32,323 nt of DNA, taken from the NCBI GenBank assembly GCA_913051705.1, contig CAJXCW010000025.1, positions 1 through 32,323 of the forward strand, given 5' to 3'. The DNA comes from an uncultured bacterium (GTDB lineage: Bacteria > JAAXHH01). This document shows, piece after piece, positions 17,053 to 24,973 of this stretch (the first letter of the stretch is position 1; every line of letters starts with the position of its first letter). Under the pieces are notes generated by a model. It had not been told where the DNA came from. It worked only from the letters and a program-made list of their open reading frames with translations, and made no database searches. The translations under genes and the position numbers were made by a program.

Positions 17053-18213
17053 TCAATGGGTCAATGAACCGATCAAACCCCTGGCATACCGAAACGGCAT
17101 GGTAACGGCTTGCCGTCTAATGTGTTTAAACCGTGTACGGACCTGATCCGAAACATCTTCACTATGAGCAATGCGCTTAAATACGTTCCGCCCCGGTTTT
17201 GCATTGATTTCAATAAGCCAGGGCTCGCCGTTTGGATCGGGTATAATATCGAGCCCAAGCTCGCCGAAGGCACATAGATCCTGTTCCAGCCCCTGACATA
17301 TAGACAACGACATGTGGACCACGCGATCCACAATAGCCTGTCTTTGTGACACGCCATAGTGGGCATCCAATATCGATTCCGCCTCTTCGGATCTGGCGCC
17401 CGTGCTGAGATTGGTTGTTGGTATATCCGTTTGACATACCCGCGCAACCAGCCCGGTCATTCCCCATTGCTTTTGATCATCCTGCTGCATTAATACCCGC
17501 AAATCGAATCGAGGCCGGTGTCGATGTGCAACCGGCTCCACCGAAATCCCTTGCTGTACCAGATATACGCTGTCCCGTAAGGCCTGGTTCCCGAGTAAAC
17601 TGCGTATCTTATGGCGAACAGCTTGTCTTCCGGTAACTCGATGACAGGCCTCGTCCATACGGACAACCCATATATGGGCCTGAACGGATATAATCTCTAC
17701 AATATCCGATCCTAAAGATCCTTCGACCGGCTTGATATACACATGCTCGTATCGATCCAGAAACGCATCCAGGCTATCGCACGTCAGGCAAGCCGTATCG
17801 GGTAACAACACATCATAGTTCGACAGAAGGCCGAAGGCCCCCCATTTATCCGCCGCGATCCTGATGATTTCAAGAGGGTTAATAAATGGGATATCAGATC
17901 GCATGAATCGGGCACGAATCCGGTCTGCTTTGGGAGAATACACCGGATCGGATACAGGCGCTCGATCATAGATGACCTGTGGCCAGGGCTCAGGGCCGCA
18001 TTCGTGCCATCTACTGTTGATCAAAGTGGCCGGGGTTACCGTGTCTGTCTCCAGGTGAATATCGTCAGCATCAAAAACCACCACGCGTACCCCGAGTGAT
18101 TCAGCAGCCAGACAACACTCTTCAAAAAAACCGGTAGGCGGCCCGAATAACCGGTCAGAATCATCTGGCGTTCGCCGACTCAAAATACCGACGGTTATTT
18201 TGGACGTACTCAT
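17053..18213 (-). CDS. YheC/YheD-type ATP-grasp protein
   Basis: A 386-residue ATP-grasp ligase of unknown reaction. Visible are the nucleotide-binding lysine in VYIKPVEGSLG (K161), RFDLRVLMQ (235-243), and the metal-binding end GELGLDIIPDPNGEPWLIEI followed by N-A-K-P-G-R (residues 317-342, E335 and N337). That last signature is typical of the YheC/YheD family, best known from spore-forming Firmicutes, where members are spore-coat associated. Here it is in an apparent diderm with no other sporulation gene in sight. Its ATG overlaps the stop of the upstream sugar-kinase gene by four bases (ATGA), and folC follows 9 bases later. ATP-grasp enzymes ligate carboxylates to amines or thiols; the substrate is not known. 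Confidence 0.85.
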   Translation of the reverse strand: MSTSKITVGILSRRTPDDSDRLFGPPTGFFEECCLAAESLGVRVVVFDADDIHLETDTVTPATLINSRWHECGPEPWPQVIYDRAPVSDPVYSPKADRIRARFMRSDIPFINPLEIIRIAADKWGAFGLLSNYDVLLPDTACLTCDSLDAFLDRYEHVYIKPVEGSLGSDIVEIISVQAHIWVVRMDEACHRVTGRQAVRHKIRSLLGNQALRDSVYLVQQGISVEPVAHRHRPRFDLRVLMQQDDQKQWGMTGLVARVCQTDIPTTNLSTGARSEEAESILDAHYGVSQRQAIVDRVVHMSLSICQGLEQDLCAFGELGLDIIPDPNGEPWLIEINAKPGRNVFKRIAHSEDVSDQVRTRFKHIRRQAVTMPFRYARGLIGSLTH

Positions 18214-19181
18214 GTTTTGACCAATCCGGCCAGATGCCGTACCTCTTCCAATGTTGACCAGGTGACATCTCCCTGCTCAGAGTAGGAAAGCGCGGCCAAG
18301 GCCGTCCCGAAGCTTAAACCAGATTTCAGGTCATCTTGCAGAATACCATAAAGCAATCCGGCGTCGAAGGCATCACCTGCGCCTAGCCGGTCAACCTGTT
18401 CTACCCAATGCGGACCAGTACGCAAAAATCCGGTGTCTTCCGACCAACCTACGGCACCGCCTTCTGCTAGCGTAAGGATAATCATTTCGTTATTAAACCG
18501 AGTACTCAATTCCTGGATGATCTGTTCGGGAGAGCCGTCTATATTGAATATCAATTCTATGTCCGCCATAGTAGATATCAAAATGTCGACATTATGTAAG
18601 ATCGGCGTCAGCGTATGGGCAGCTTCATCCGGCGACCAGAGTTTTGCCCGGTAATTGATATCAAACGATGTCCGGCAGCCCAGCGAACCCGCTTTCTGGA
18701 GGGCCTCCTCTGTAAATATCCGGCATGAATCGCTTAAAGCGGCGGTAATCCCTGTTGTATGTACTATCCTGGCGTTTGCAAATATATCCCAATCCACTAT
18801 ATCTGTCTTCAGAAAACTGACGGCAGCATCTGCACGGTCATACACGACACGGCTACCGCGGGGCGGGGTCCCCGGTTCCAGGAAGAACACGCCCACACGA
18901 TCACCGGTCCATATGACATGAGACACGTCGACACCATGGCTATCCAGGCGAGTCGTAATCCAACGACCTAACGGCGTATCCGGCAATAAGGAAAACCAGG
19001 ATACCCGCCGTCCTAAACGCGCCAGGGCAACCGCCATATTCGACTCCGTCCCGGCAGGGTCCACTCTTAACTGATCGGCTTGTTCAAGCATCTGGCCGGC
19101 GGGCGGCGAGAACCGCAACATGCATTCGCCGAAGGTGATGACATCGAATTCGGGAGAGGTAGGGGATTGCGGATTGGACAT
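18210..19181 (-). CDS. kdgK: PfkB-family sugar kinase, 2-keto-3-deoxygluconate kinase-like
   Basis: A ribokinase-fold enzyme that phosphorylates a sugar or sugar acid with ATP, probably in the cytosol. The N-terminus ITFGECMLRFSPPAG and PAGTESNMAVALARLG (42-57) are characteristic of 2-dehydro-3-deoxygluconokinases, as is DINYRAKLW (174-182). The PfkB signature DRLGAGDAF (264-272) contains the catalytic base D270 and the anion hole. Length is 323 residues from the ATG at 19181, where homology begins. A longer frame to 19220 is open but adds non-conserved residues. The ribosome binding site is weak. Other PfkB substrates (fructose, ribose-type) cannot be excluded. It starts the four-gene unit with the ATP-grasp gene, folC and the TPR-parvulin gene. 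Confidence 0.85.
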   Translation of the reverse strand: MSNPQSPTSPEFDVITFGECMLRFSPPAGQMLEQADQLRVDPAGTESNMAVALARLGRRVSWFSLLPDTPLGRWITTRLDSHGVDVSHVIWTGDRVGVFFLEPGTPPRGSRVVYDRADAAVSFLKTDIVDWDIFANARIVHTTGITAALSDSCRIFTEEALQKAGSLGCRTSFDINYRAKLWSPDEAAHTLTPILHNVDILISTMADIELIFNIDGSPEQIIQELSTRFNNEMIILTLAEGGAVGWSEDTGFLRTGPHWVEQVDRLGAGDAFDAGLLYGILQDDLKSGLSFGTALAALSYSEQGDVTWSTLEEVRHLAGLVKT

Positions 19182-19201
19182 ATATATCAATAGACATCTT
19201 A

Positions 19202-19255
19202 TGACGAGTGACGGGGACAATAGGTAGCCTTCTCTTCACTCTTCACTTTTCACTG
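19202..19255. repeat. Heptamer tandem words between oppF and kdgK
   Basis: TGACGAG and TGACGGG lie in tandem at 19202-19215. TTCACTC, TTCACTT and TTCACTG lie in tandem at 19235-19255. GAGTGA (19206-19211) and TCACTC (19236-19241) are inverted complements. The spacer has period-7 repetition and no gene. Confidence 0.65.
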
Positions 19256-19266
19256 CACTTACCCTG

Positions 19267-20235
19267 TCATGCATAATGGCAGGCTACCCAATGTCCGCTT
19301 TCGTTTTGTTTGAGTTGAGGTTCGTGTTCGGCGCAGTCAGGCTTTGCAATCGGGCAACGGGGATGGAAATAGCAACCGGAAGGCGGATTGACCGGGCTGG
19401 GCACATCGCCCTCCAGTTGAATACGTTTTTTCTGACGCCGTTTAGTGATTTCCGGTACCGCCGAAAGCAAGCTCTGAGTGTACGGATGCTGAGGGGTATC
19501 CGTCACGTCTGCTGTTGTTCCCATCTCGATCAGTTTACCGAGATACATGACACCGATGCGATCACTGATGTGTGCAACGACCGCCAGATTATGAGCGATA
19601 AACAGATAGGTCAGATTCAGTTCTTTCTGCAGGTCCTCGAGCAGATTCAGAATCTGCACCTGAATAGATACGTCAAGGGCAGACACCGGCTCATCACAGA
19701 TAATGAGGTTCGGGTTTATCGCAATGGCCCTTGCGATGCCGATACGCTGCCGCTGCCCGCCGCTGAACTCGTGAGGATACCGATCGATATAAGCATCACT
19801 CAACCCCACCATTTCGAGTAGATCTCTCAACCGTTCTTTTCGTTCGGCCTTGTTGCCGACTCTATGGATGTCAAGCGGCTCCTGGACGATGTTGCCGACG
19901 GTCATTCTCGGATCAAGCGAGGCATACGGATCCTGAAAAATCATCTGGAGCCTCTTACGAACCGGTTTCAATGCCCTATCTCCCAATACAGCAAGATCCT
20001 GTCCTTCAAATATAACCTTTCCTGAAGTGGGCCGGTACAACTGAAGTATCGTCAAACCCAACGTGGATTTTCCACAGCCGCTTTCTCCGACCAGACCGAA
20101 TGTTTCCCCTTCATTGATGGAAAAAGAAACACCGTCGAGCGCCCGGACAATACCGCCTTCTTCCTGACGTCCGAAACCCCCTTCAAGGGTGAAATGTTTG
20201 GTAACATGGTCCAATTTCAACAGGGGCTCTGTCAC
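19267..20235 (-). CDS. oppF: Oligopeptide ABC transporter ATP-binding protein OppF
   Basis: The ATPase subunit of a dipeptide/oligopeptide importer, acting at the inner face of the cytoplasmic membrane with OppD. Counting from the GTG at 20235: Walker [10 protein letters not shown] (50-58), Q-loop FQDPYASLDPR, signature SGGQ (158-161), Walker B LIICDEP, and H-loop H215. The C-terminal extension has the CYFHPRCP...C cysteine pattern found in Opp/Dpp ATPases. I chose the GTG because GGAGG lies five bases before it; in the longer frame the TTG at 20247 overlaps that site. About 322 residues. oppD lies upstream on the same strand across an unusual 240-base repetitive spacer. Confidence 0.93.
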   Translation of the reverse strand: MTEPLLKLDHVTKHFTLEGGFGRQEEGGIVRALDGVSFSINEGETFGLVGESGCGKSTLGLTILQLYRPTSGKVIFEGQDLAVLGDRALKPVRKRLQMIFQDPYASLDPRMTVGNIVQEPLDIHRVGNKAERKERLRDLLEMVGLSDAYIDRYPHEFSGGQRQRIGIARAIAINPNLIICDEPVSALDVSIQVQILNLLEDLQKELNLTYLFIAHNLAVVAHISDRIGVMYLGKLIEMGTTADVTDTPQHPYTQSLLSAVPEITKRRQKKRIQLEGDVPSPVNPPSGCYFHPRCPIAKPDCAEHEPQLKQNESGHWVACHYA

Positions 20236-20255
20236 TAAAACCTCCAAGGTGTAAG

Positions 20256-20460
20256 GCTACGAAGCTACGAACCCCGAAGGGCTCGGAGGGTCCGATAGGA
20301 CCTGCAATCACGTAGTGATCGATGCGCTCCCGCAGGGCGTCATCTACCTACGAATTTCGAATCAATAAAAATAGTGGAATCTTACTTTGCAAATTCCTCT
20401 GGCAAGTGGTTATCAATTCGTGATTCGCAGATTCGTAGCTTTGTAGCTTCGCAATTCGTC
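20256..20460. repeat. Octamer word array with inverted partner, oppD-oppF spacer
   Basis: GCTACGAA occurs twice in tandem at 20256-20271. At 20432-20447 TTCGTAGCTTTGTAGC is its inverted complement with one mismatch. From about 20416 to 20465 the sequence is a degenerate series of TTCGTxx(x) units of period 7-8, about eight copies. The 239-base spacer between the two opp ATPase genes holds no gene. It could fold as a large stem-loop in the transcript. Confidence 0.65.
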
Positions 20461-20474
20461 GTTTCGTCATTTCC

Positions 20475-21455
20475 CTAATACAACCAGCAAGCGCACTTAT
20501 GATTTGGTCCAACTTCTTTCAATGTCGGCTCATCTTTACACAGATCGAACTTCTTGGGACATCGCGGTGCAAATCGGCAACCGGGAGGCATTGCGATCAA
20601 ATCAGGCGGCGCACCGTCGATTGGTTCCATACGATCTTTTACCGTTGGTCCCAATTTGGGAACGGACTGAAGCAGACCGCGGGTATAGGGATGTTTAGGA
20701 TTGTCAAACAGATCATCCACCGACGCTGATTCGATGATTTCACCAGCATACATGACGAGCACCCGGTCACAGACCTCACCCACTACACCTAAATCGTGAG
20801 TGATAAGAACGACCGACATCTTCAGCTTTTCCTGGAGCTTTTTCATCAGTTCTAGAATCTGGGCCTGAATGGTTACATCCAAAGCCGTTGTCGGTTCATC
20901 AGCGAGAAGCAGCTTCGGATTACAGGCCATGGCCATAGCGATCATTACGCGTTGCCGCATCCCGCCGCTGAACTGATGCGGATAGTCGTCCAGACGTTGT
21001 TCCGGACTGGGGATGTTGACCAGTTGAAGCAACTCAATACTGCGATCCCGCGCTTCCCGCTTATTCATACCAAGATGAAGCTGTAGCGGCTCTCTTAACT
21101 GCCATCCGATGGTTAATACGGGATTAAGCGAGGTCATAGGATCTTGAAACACCATCGCCACCATATTACCGCGAAGGGCCTGCATTTCGGCTTCAGGGAC
21201 TGTCAGCAAATCGACCGGGGCCTTACCCTCACCGGGAGAGAACATAATCCGGCCGTCTACCACGCGTCCGGGTGGAGTTTGTATCAGTCGCATAATAGAG
21301 AGCACTGTTGCACTCTTTCCACAACCGCTTTCGCCTACAATACCTACCGTCTCACCTTCTGCCACTTCGAAGCTGATCTTATCAACGGCTTTGACCACAC
21401 CGGCTCGAGTAAAATAATGGGTCGAAAGATTATCAACCTTGAGTAAAGGTTCCAT
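20475..21455 (-). CDS. oppD: Oligopeptide ABC transporter ATP-binding protein OppD
   Basis: Partner ATPase of OppF in peptide import. Over 326 residues it has Walker [10 protein letters not shown] (41-49), Q-loop [11 protein letters not shown] (102-112), signature FSGGM (162-166), Walker B LLLADEP (182-188) and H-loop H220. Its C-terminal extension is of the CRFAPRCP...C...C type typical of this family. The ATG has AAGGA six bases upstream. It is downstream of mlaD (86-base gap) and upstream of oppF. The permease genes oppB and oppC are not in the window, although the solute-binding protein at 6751 is of the matching class. Confidence 0.93.
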   Translation of the reverse strand: MEPLLKVDNLSTHYFTRAGVVKAVDKISFEVAEGETVGIVGESGCGKSATVLSIMRLIQTPPGRVVDGRIMFSPGEGKAPVDLLTVPEAEMQALRGNMVAMVFQDPMTSLNPVLTIGWQLREPLQLHLGMNKREARDRSIELLQLVNIPSPEQRLDDYPHQFSGGMRQRVMIAMAMACNPKLLLADEPTTALDVTIQAQILELMKKLQEKLKMSVVLITHDLGVVGEVCDRVLVMYAGEIIESASVDDLFDNPKHPYTRGLLQSVPKLGPTVKDRMEPIDGAPPDLIAMPPGCRFAPRCPKKFDLCKDEPTLKEVGPNHKCACWLY

Positions 21456-21540
21456 GCAGAATCCTTCTTAAAAAATACGGTGGTAAAAAACTAATATAGT
21501 CATATATGAATTATATGAATTATAGAATATCACGGTTCAG

Positions 21541-22431
21541 TTAAAAAATTCTCATTCGAATACCGTTTGTCTTTACGTGTTGTACCAGATCCTCTGTAGA
21601 GTCCAGTAGCTGCTGAATTCTAAGGTGCAACGTTTCATCCATGATCATCTGGCCAGCCGTCCCCTCGCCTCGCTTTATCTTCTCGCTTATGTCCTGCACA
21701 TTGGCCAACACGGTCCGCACATCGGATAAGAGTTGCGGAATCTGTTCCACTCCGGCCTGTACTGTGGCAATGGTCGTATCTATTTTACCCCGATTGGCCG
21801 CCAGCAAGGCGTTTATCTGATTGGTAAGATGGGCGGCCTGATTGACTATCGTATGAATATCTTGTTCGTTTTTATTCAGCACACGATTGACGCTGGAGAT
21901 CGTCGTATTGACATCATTGATCAACGTCTGTGCCATATGCAACGTGATCATCAGCTCGCCCGGCTTGTCACCGCTGGCCAGCAGATGGTCTACTGAGGAG
22001 GTAATACGCTGTGTGTTCATCGCAACTTGTGAGATCACTTCCAGCAAGGCTTGAATGGCGACCGTCTCTTCACCGGGAATAACAATAGCCGAATCCAATA
22101 GTGGGGCTTGAGGGGTCCCCGGTGATATTTGCATATACTTTTCGCCCCCCAGAAGACCGACACTTCGAATGGTGACCTTGGCATCGGTTCGGATTGCGAT
22201 GAACTCATCTATTGTAATCGTCACTTCGACATGATGGTCCTCATTCACATCCACCTCGGTCACCACGCCGACTTTTTTTCCTGCAAACTGAACATCTGTC
22301 CCCTGGGCGATCCCTCCACTTATCTCATGCGGAAAATATACGATATATGTTTTCTTACCTACAAACAGTTCCTCAAGGTTACTGGCAAAAAAAAGCATGG
22401 TAATCAGGATAATCATAGCCGACACCAACAT
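21541..22431 (-). CDS. mlaD: MlaD-type MCE-domain lipid transport protein
   Basis: The periplasmic, membrane-anchored lipid-binding subunit of the Mla/MCE phospholipid transporter. There is one N-terminal transmembrane helix (LVSAMIILITMLFFAS). An MCE domain follows (GGIAQGTDVQFAGKKVGVVT, then VTIRSVGLLGGEKYMQIS), and then a long helical C-terminal part (about 125-270) that in MCE proteins can form a tunnel. The coordinates start at the ATG at 22431, but nothing like a ribosome binding site precedes it. The open frame continues 12 codons upstream as NYQRSDIRVGT, exactly the basic n-region expected before the helix. There an ATC at 22465-22467 sits seven bases after AGAGGAG. The real start may be that ATC, giving 308 residues. 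The gene follows mlaF by about 36 bases on that reading. Confidence 0.9.
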   Translation of the reverse strand: MLVSAMIILITMLFFASNLEELFVGKKTYIVYFPHEISGGIAQGTDVQFAGKKVGVVTEVDVNEDHHVEVTITIDEFIAIRTDAKVTIRSVGLLGGEKYMQISPGTPQAPLLDSAIVIPGEETVAIQALLEVISQVAMNTQRITSSVDHLLASGDKPGELMITLHMAQTLINDVNTTISSVNRVLNKNEQDIHTIVNQAAHLTNQINALLAANRGKIDTTIATVQAGVEQIPQLLSDVRTVLANVQDISEKIKRGEGTAGQMIMDETLHLRIQQLLDSTEDLVQHVKTNGIRMRIF

Positions 22432-22503
22432 AGTGCCTACGCGAATATCCGATCGTTGATAGTTGATGGCGGGGCTCCTCTATGACTGACAAGGAACAAT
22501 ACA

Positions 22504-23295
22504 CTACAAATTACTGCCCAACAAGGATTGTTCGTATTCTTCCCGGGACTGTCTCAATTGAATCGGTCCGTCCGGATCACCATTTATATATTGGCGGACC
22601 AGGGGATCTTCCGTCTGCTTCATCTCATCCGGCGTCCCTTCAAAACATATCTCGCCATGATGTAATAAAATTAGTTTATGCGCTATTTCCATTACACTGC
22701 CAGGATCGTTCGTGAAGACCACAGAGGTCATCTTCAAGACCTGATTGAGATCCGTGATTAATTTCGTAATGGCTCTGGATGATATGGGATCCAACCCGGA
22801 CGTAGGCTCGTCGTAGAGCACAATCTTCGGCTCAAGCGCGATCGCCCGGGCCAGGGCTACGTGCTTCTGCATACCCGGATTTAGTTGTCGGGGCAGGTAG
22901 TCTTCGAAATCCGGGAGACCGACCTGATCGAGCTTCATCTTTACCATAATGTCGATGATTTTCGGATCAAGCTCTGTATTTTCGACCATGGGCAACGCGA
23001 TATTTTCGCGGACCGACATGTTTTGAAATAAAGCGGCATGCTGAAAGAGAACCCCTATTTTTCGCCTGATATCGTTTAACGTTTCTTCATCATCTGTCCG
23101 AATTTCCCGGCCAAAAATTCGGATCTCACCCTCATCCGGGTCTATCGCGCCGACCAGCATTTTAATCAACGTACTTTTTCCCTCACCGCCCCTTCCCAAT
23201 ATACCGGTAATATGACCGGGTTCACAGGTGAAGGACAGATCGTTCAAGACCTTCAATTCACCGAATCGTTTATAGAGGCCAATGACTTCTATCAT
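22504..23295 (-). CDS. mlaF: MlaF-type ABC ATPase of lipid transporter (degenerate motifs)
   Basis: The cytosolic ATPase that powers the MlaE permease. Over 263 residues, Walker A GRGGEGKST (34-42), the Q-loop Q85 and Walker B IVLYDEPTSGLDP (158-170) are intact. However, the ABC signature reads LNPGM (138-142) instead of LSGGM, and the H-loop histidine is asparagine (N196 in VVFTNDPGS; codon AAC at 22708-22710). Both changes would be expected to weaken hydrolysis in a standard ABC ATPase, yet the frame is intact and the operon complete. The C-terminal extension (about 240-263) is hydrophilic, as in MlaF proteins that bind a STAS partner or a neighbouring subunit. It lies between mlaE (85-base spacer) and mlaD. 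Confidence 0.9.
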   Translation of the reverse strand: MIEVIGLYKRFGELKVLNDLSFTCEPGHITGILGRGGEGKSTLIKMLVGAIDPDEGEIRIFGREIRTDDEETLNDIRRKIGVLFQHAALFQNMSVRENIALPMVENTELDPKIIDIMVKMKLDQVGLPDFEDYLPRQLNPGMQKHVALARAIALEPKIVLYDEPTSGLDPISSRAITKLITDLNQVLKMTSVVFTNDPGSVMEIAHKLILLHHGEICFEGTPDEMKQTEDPLVRQYINGDPDGPIQLRQSREEYEQSLLGSNL

Positions 23296-23303
23296 ACAAT
23301 AAA

Positions 23304-23374
23304 CAAATGAACAGATGAGCAGATGAGCAAGGGATAATCCTGAGTTATAGCGGACTTCTTATGGCTCATCTGCT
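23304..23374. repeat. Octamer words and inverted partner, mlaE-mlaF spacer
   Basis: CAAATGAA, CAGATGAG and CAGATGAG lie in tandem at 23304-23327 (period 8). AGCAGATGAGC (23318-23328) is matched by GCTCATCTGCT (23364-23374), an 11-bp perfect inverted repeat around 35 bases. It occupies the whole 85-base spacer between mlaE and mlaF, which are expected to be co-transcribed. Confidence 0.65.
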
Positions 23375-23380
23375 TTTTAA

Positions 23381-24175
23381 TCATAACAAATAGAATATAA
23401 TAGAGAGTATACCGTCTGCAACGATCACCGTGATGGTGCAGGAAACAATGGAAACCATTGTCGCGCGTCCGACACTTTCAGCGCCACCGGATACATTGAG
23501 ACCTGTATAGCAGGCGATAAGAATAATCAATATACCAAATATGACGCTTTTGAGCAAGCTGAAGAATACATCCGTCACTGTAAAGGCCGAGAGCACCCCC
23601 TCCAGGTATATCTGAAACGGCAGATCAAGCCCTACCGTTGCGATAACCACACTGACGGTAACACCTATCAAATCAGCGATGAGCGTTAAACAGGGTAATA
23701 TGATCACGGCAGCTACAAATCGGGGCAGAATCAAATATTCTACGGGATTAACCGCCATGACCTCCAGAGCCAGCATTTCATTGTCTACGACCATCGTACC
23801 CAGTCTGGCCGTCACCAGAGCCCCCACCCGTCCTGCCACCACTATGCCGGTCAACAACGGATTTAATTCTCTTATGAGAAATATCGTGACGATAGATGAG
23901 GCATAATCTGATACGCCGAAGGTCCGAAGTTGCAGTCCGAACAGAAAGATGAGCGCTGTGGCAATGGAGCAGGACATCACCAGAATCAAAGGAAAAGAAC
24001 GCACGCCCATCTCATCCATCTCACGAATGATAGACGTCAATCTGAGCGGCTTTCCACGCTTTGGACCGATAAAGAGCCAGCAGAAGATGTCCCTGGCAAG
24101 GTAGGAAATATTAGATAGGTGGATAAGCAGGCTAATGACCGTCGACCCTATCCATCCCATTGTGTTGGTTATCAT
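23381..24175 (-). CDS. mlaE: MlaE-type lipid transporter permease
   Basis: The integral inner-membrane subunit (MlaE/YrbE family) of the MCE phospholipid transporter, 264 residues with about five to six hydrophobic segments. The family-specific region FLIRELNPLLTGIVVAGRVG, then EMLALEVMAVNPVEYLILPR (about 99-152), is well conserved. In the complex it sits between MlaF and the MlaD hexamer. The ATG at 24175 follows the stop of the STAS gene by 10 bases, with only AGGG before it; a second ATG lies at 24160. It is followed by mlaF and mlaD but no mlaC or separate mlaB. The STAS gene directly upstream occupies the place an mlaB would. Confidence 0.92.
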   Translation of the reverse strand: MITNTMGWIGSTVISLLIHLSNISYLARDIFCWLFIGPKRGKPLRLTSIIREMDEMGVRSFPLILVMSCSIATALIFLFGLQLRTFGVSDYASSIVTIFLIRELNPLLTGIVVAGRVGALVTARLGTMVVDNEMLALEVMAVNPVEYLILPRFVAAVIILPCLTLIADLIGVTVSVVIATVGLDLPFQIYLEGVLSAFTVTDVFFSLLKSVIFGILIILIACYTGLNVSGGAESVGRATMVSIVSCTITVIVADGILSIIFYLL

Positions 24176-24185
24176 GCCCTAAAAA

Positions 24186-24527
24186 TTACAGATCATTCAT
24201 GGCATCTGTTATCGTTGGATATATGGAGAAAACCGAATCCAGCCGGGCCAATTTGAAGATATCCTGTACGGCATCGCTTAACTCAGCCAGCCGAAAAGAA
24301 ATCCCCGACTTCATCGATTGTTGCAGCCCTTCTACTAACGTCGCAATACCGGAACTATCCATATAGGATACATGTACAAGGTGTACAATGATCGCAGAGG
24401 TACTGGTATCCAGCAACGGCGCCAATTGCTGTCTGACCTCGGTGGAACTGCTCATATCCACCTCACCCTGAACGCTAAGGACATAGATCCCTGTCTTCTG
24501 TTCTTGTACCTCTATGGTCACACTCAC
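24186..24527 (-). CDS. rsbV: STAS-domain anti-sigma factor antagonist (RsbV/SpoIIAA-like)
   Basis: A 113-residue single STAS domain. In partner switching, the unphosphorylated form binds the kinase (RsbW type) and frees its target; phosphorylation on a serine in the DSSG loop releases it. That loop is present (residues 57-60, MDSSGIATLVEG), with S58 the probable phospho-site as in SpoIIAA. The start overlaps the stop of the kinase gene by four bases (ATGA), and mlaE follows after 10 bases. Because MlaB of the E. coli Mla complex is also a lone STAS protein, this one could serve the transporter, the phospho-switch, or both. No sigma factor gene is nearby. Confidence 0.9.
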   Translation of the reverse strand: MSVTIEVQEQKTGIYVLSVQGEVDMSSSTEVRQQLAPLLDTSTSAIIVHLVHVSYMDSSGIATLVEGLQQSMKSGISFRLAELSDAVQDIFKLARLDSVFSIYPTITDAMNDL

Positions 24528-24973
24528 GTAGCTATTCCTCCTGTCTCAGGATAACGCTTGATCAATGTAAGACACGTACCCACCTCGGGGCTCAGGTCAT
24601 AGTCCATCTCATCCATTACAGAACGCATGAGGTGTGTCCCCAGCCCGCCCGGCCTCACCTCATCCAGGTCGCGGGGTTTGATGGTATCCAGATCCGCTTT
24701 AACGCCATAATCTCGAATGGAAATTTTGATACCGTTGGGCACGCCGGATAGAGAGACCCTAATCTTTTTGGTTTCATCCAGGTTATAAGCATACTTAATC
24801 ACATTTGAACACGCTTCATCGACAGCCAGTACGATATGCCGGATGTCTTCATCCGGGAAGGGGTGCGCCTGAAAATACGTTTTGATCACCCTCCGTACAA
24901 TTTTCAGGAATTCGGCGTTACTTGGAATGGTAACTGAGACCTGACTCGATTGATCCTCATCCTGATCACTCAT
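24524..24973 (-). CDS. rsbW: Anti-sigma-factor serine kinase, RsbW/SpoIIAB-like
   Basis: A 149-residue GHKL-fold serine kinase (HATPase_c_2). The N-box EACSN (E53, N57), the G1 box RDYGVK (D88, G90) and GGLGTHLM (109-116) are all present, so it should bind ATP. It would phosphorylate the STAS protein encoded next and sequester an unknown partner, classically a sigma factor. The start overlaps the phosphatase gene stop by eight bases and the end overlaps the STAS gene by four, so the three genes are translationally coupled. Confidence 0.9.
   Translation of the reverse strand: MSDQDEDQSSQVSVTIPSNAEFLKIVRRVIKTYFQAHPFPDEDIRHIVLAVDEACSNVIKYAYNLDETKKIRVSLSGVPNGIKISIRDYGVKADLDTIKPRDLDEVRPGGLGTHLMRSVMDEMDYDLSPEVGTCLTLIKRYPETGGIAT

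Noticed and set aside
20416-20465. Possible CRISPR array from TTCGTxx units
   Set aside because: Units are only 7-8 bases with no spacers between them and no cas genes nearby.
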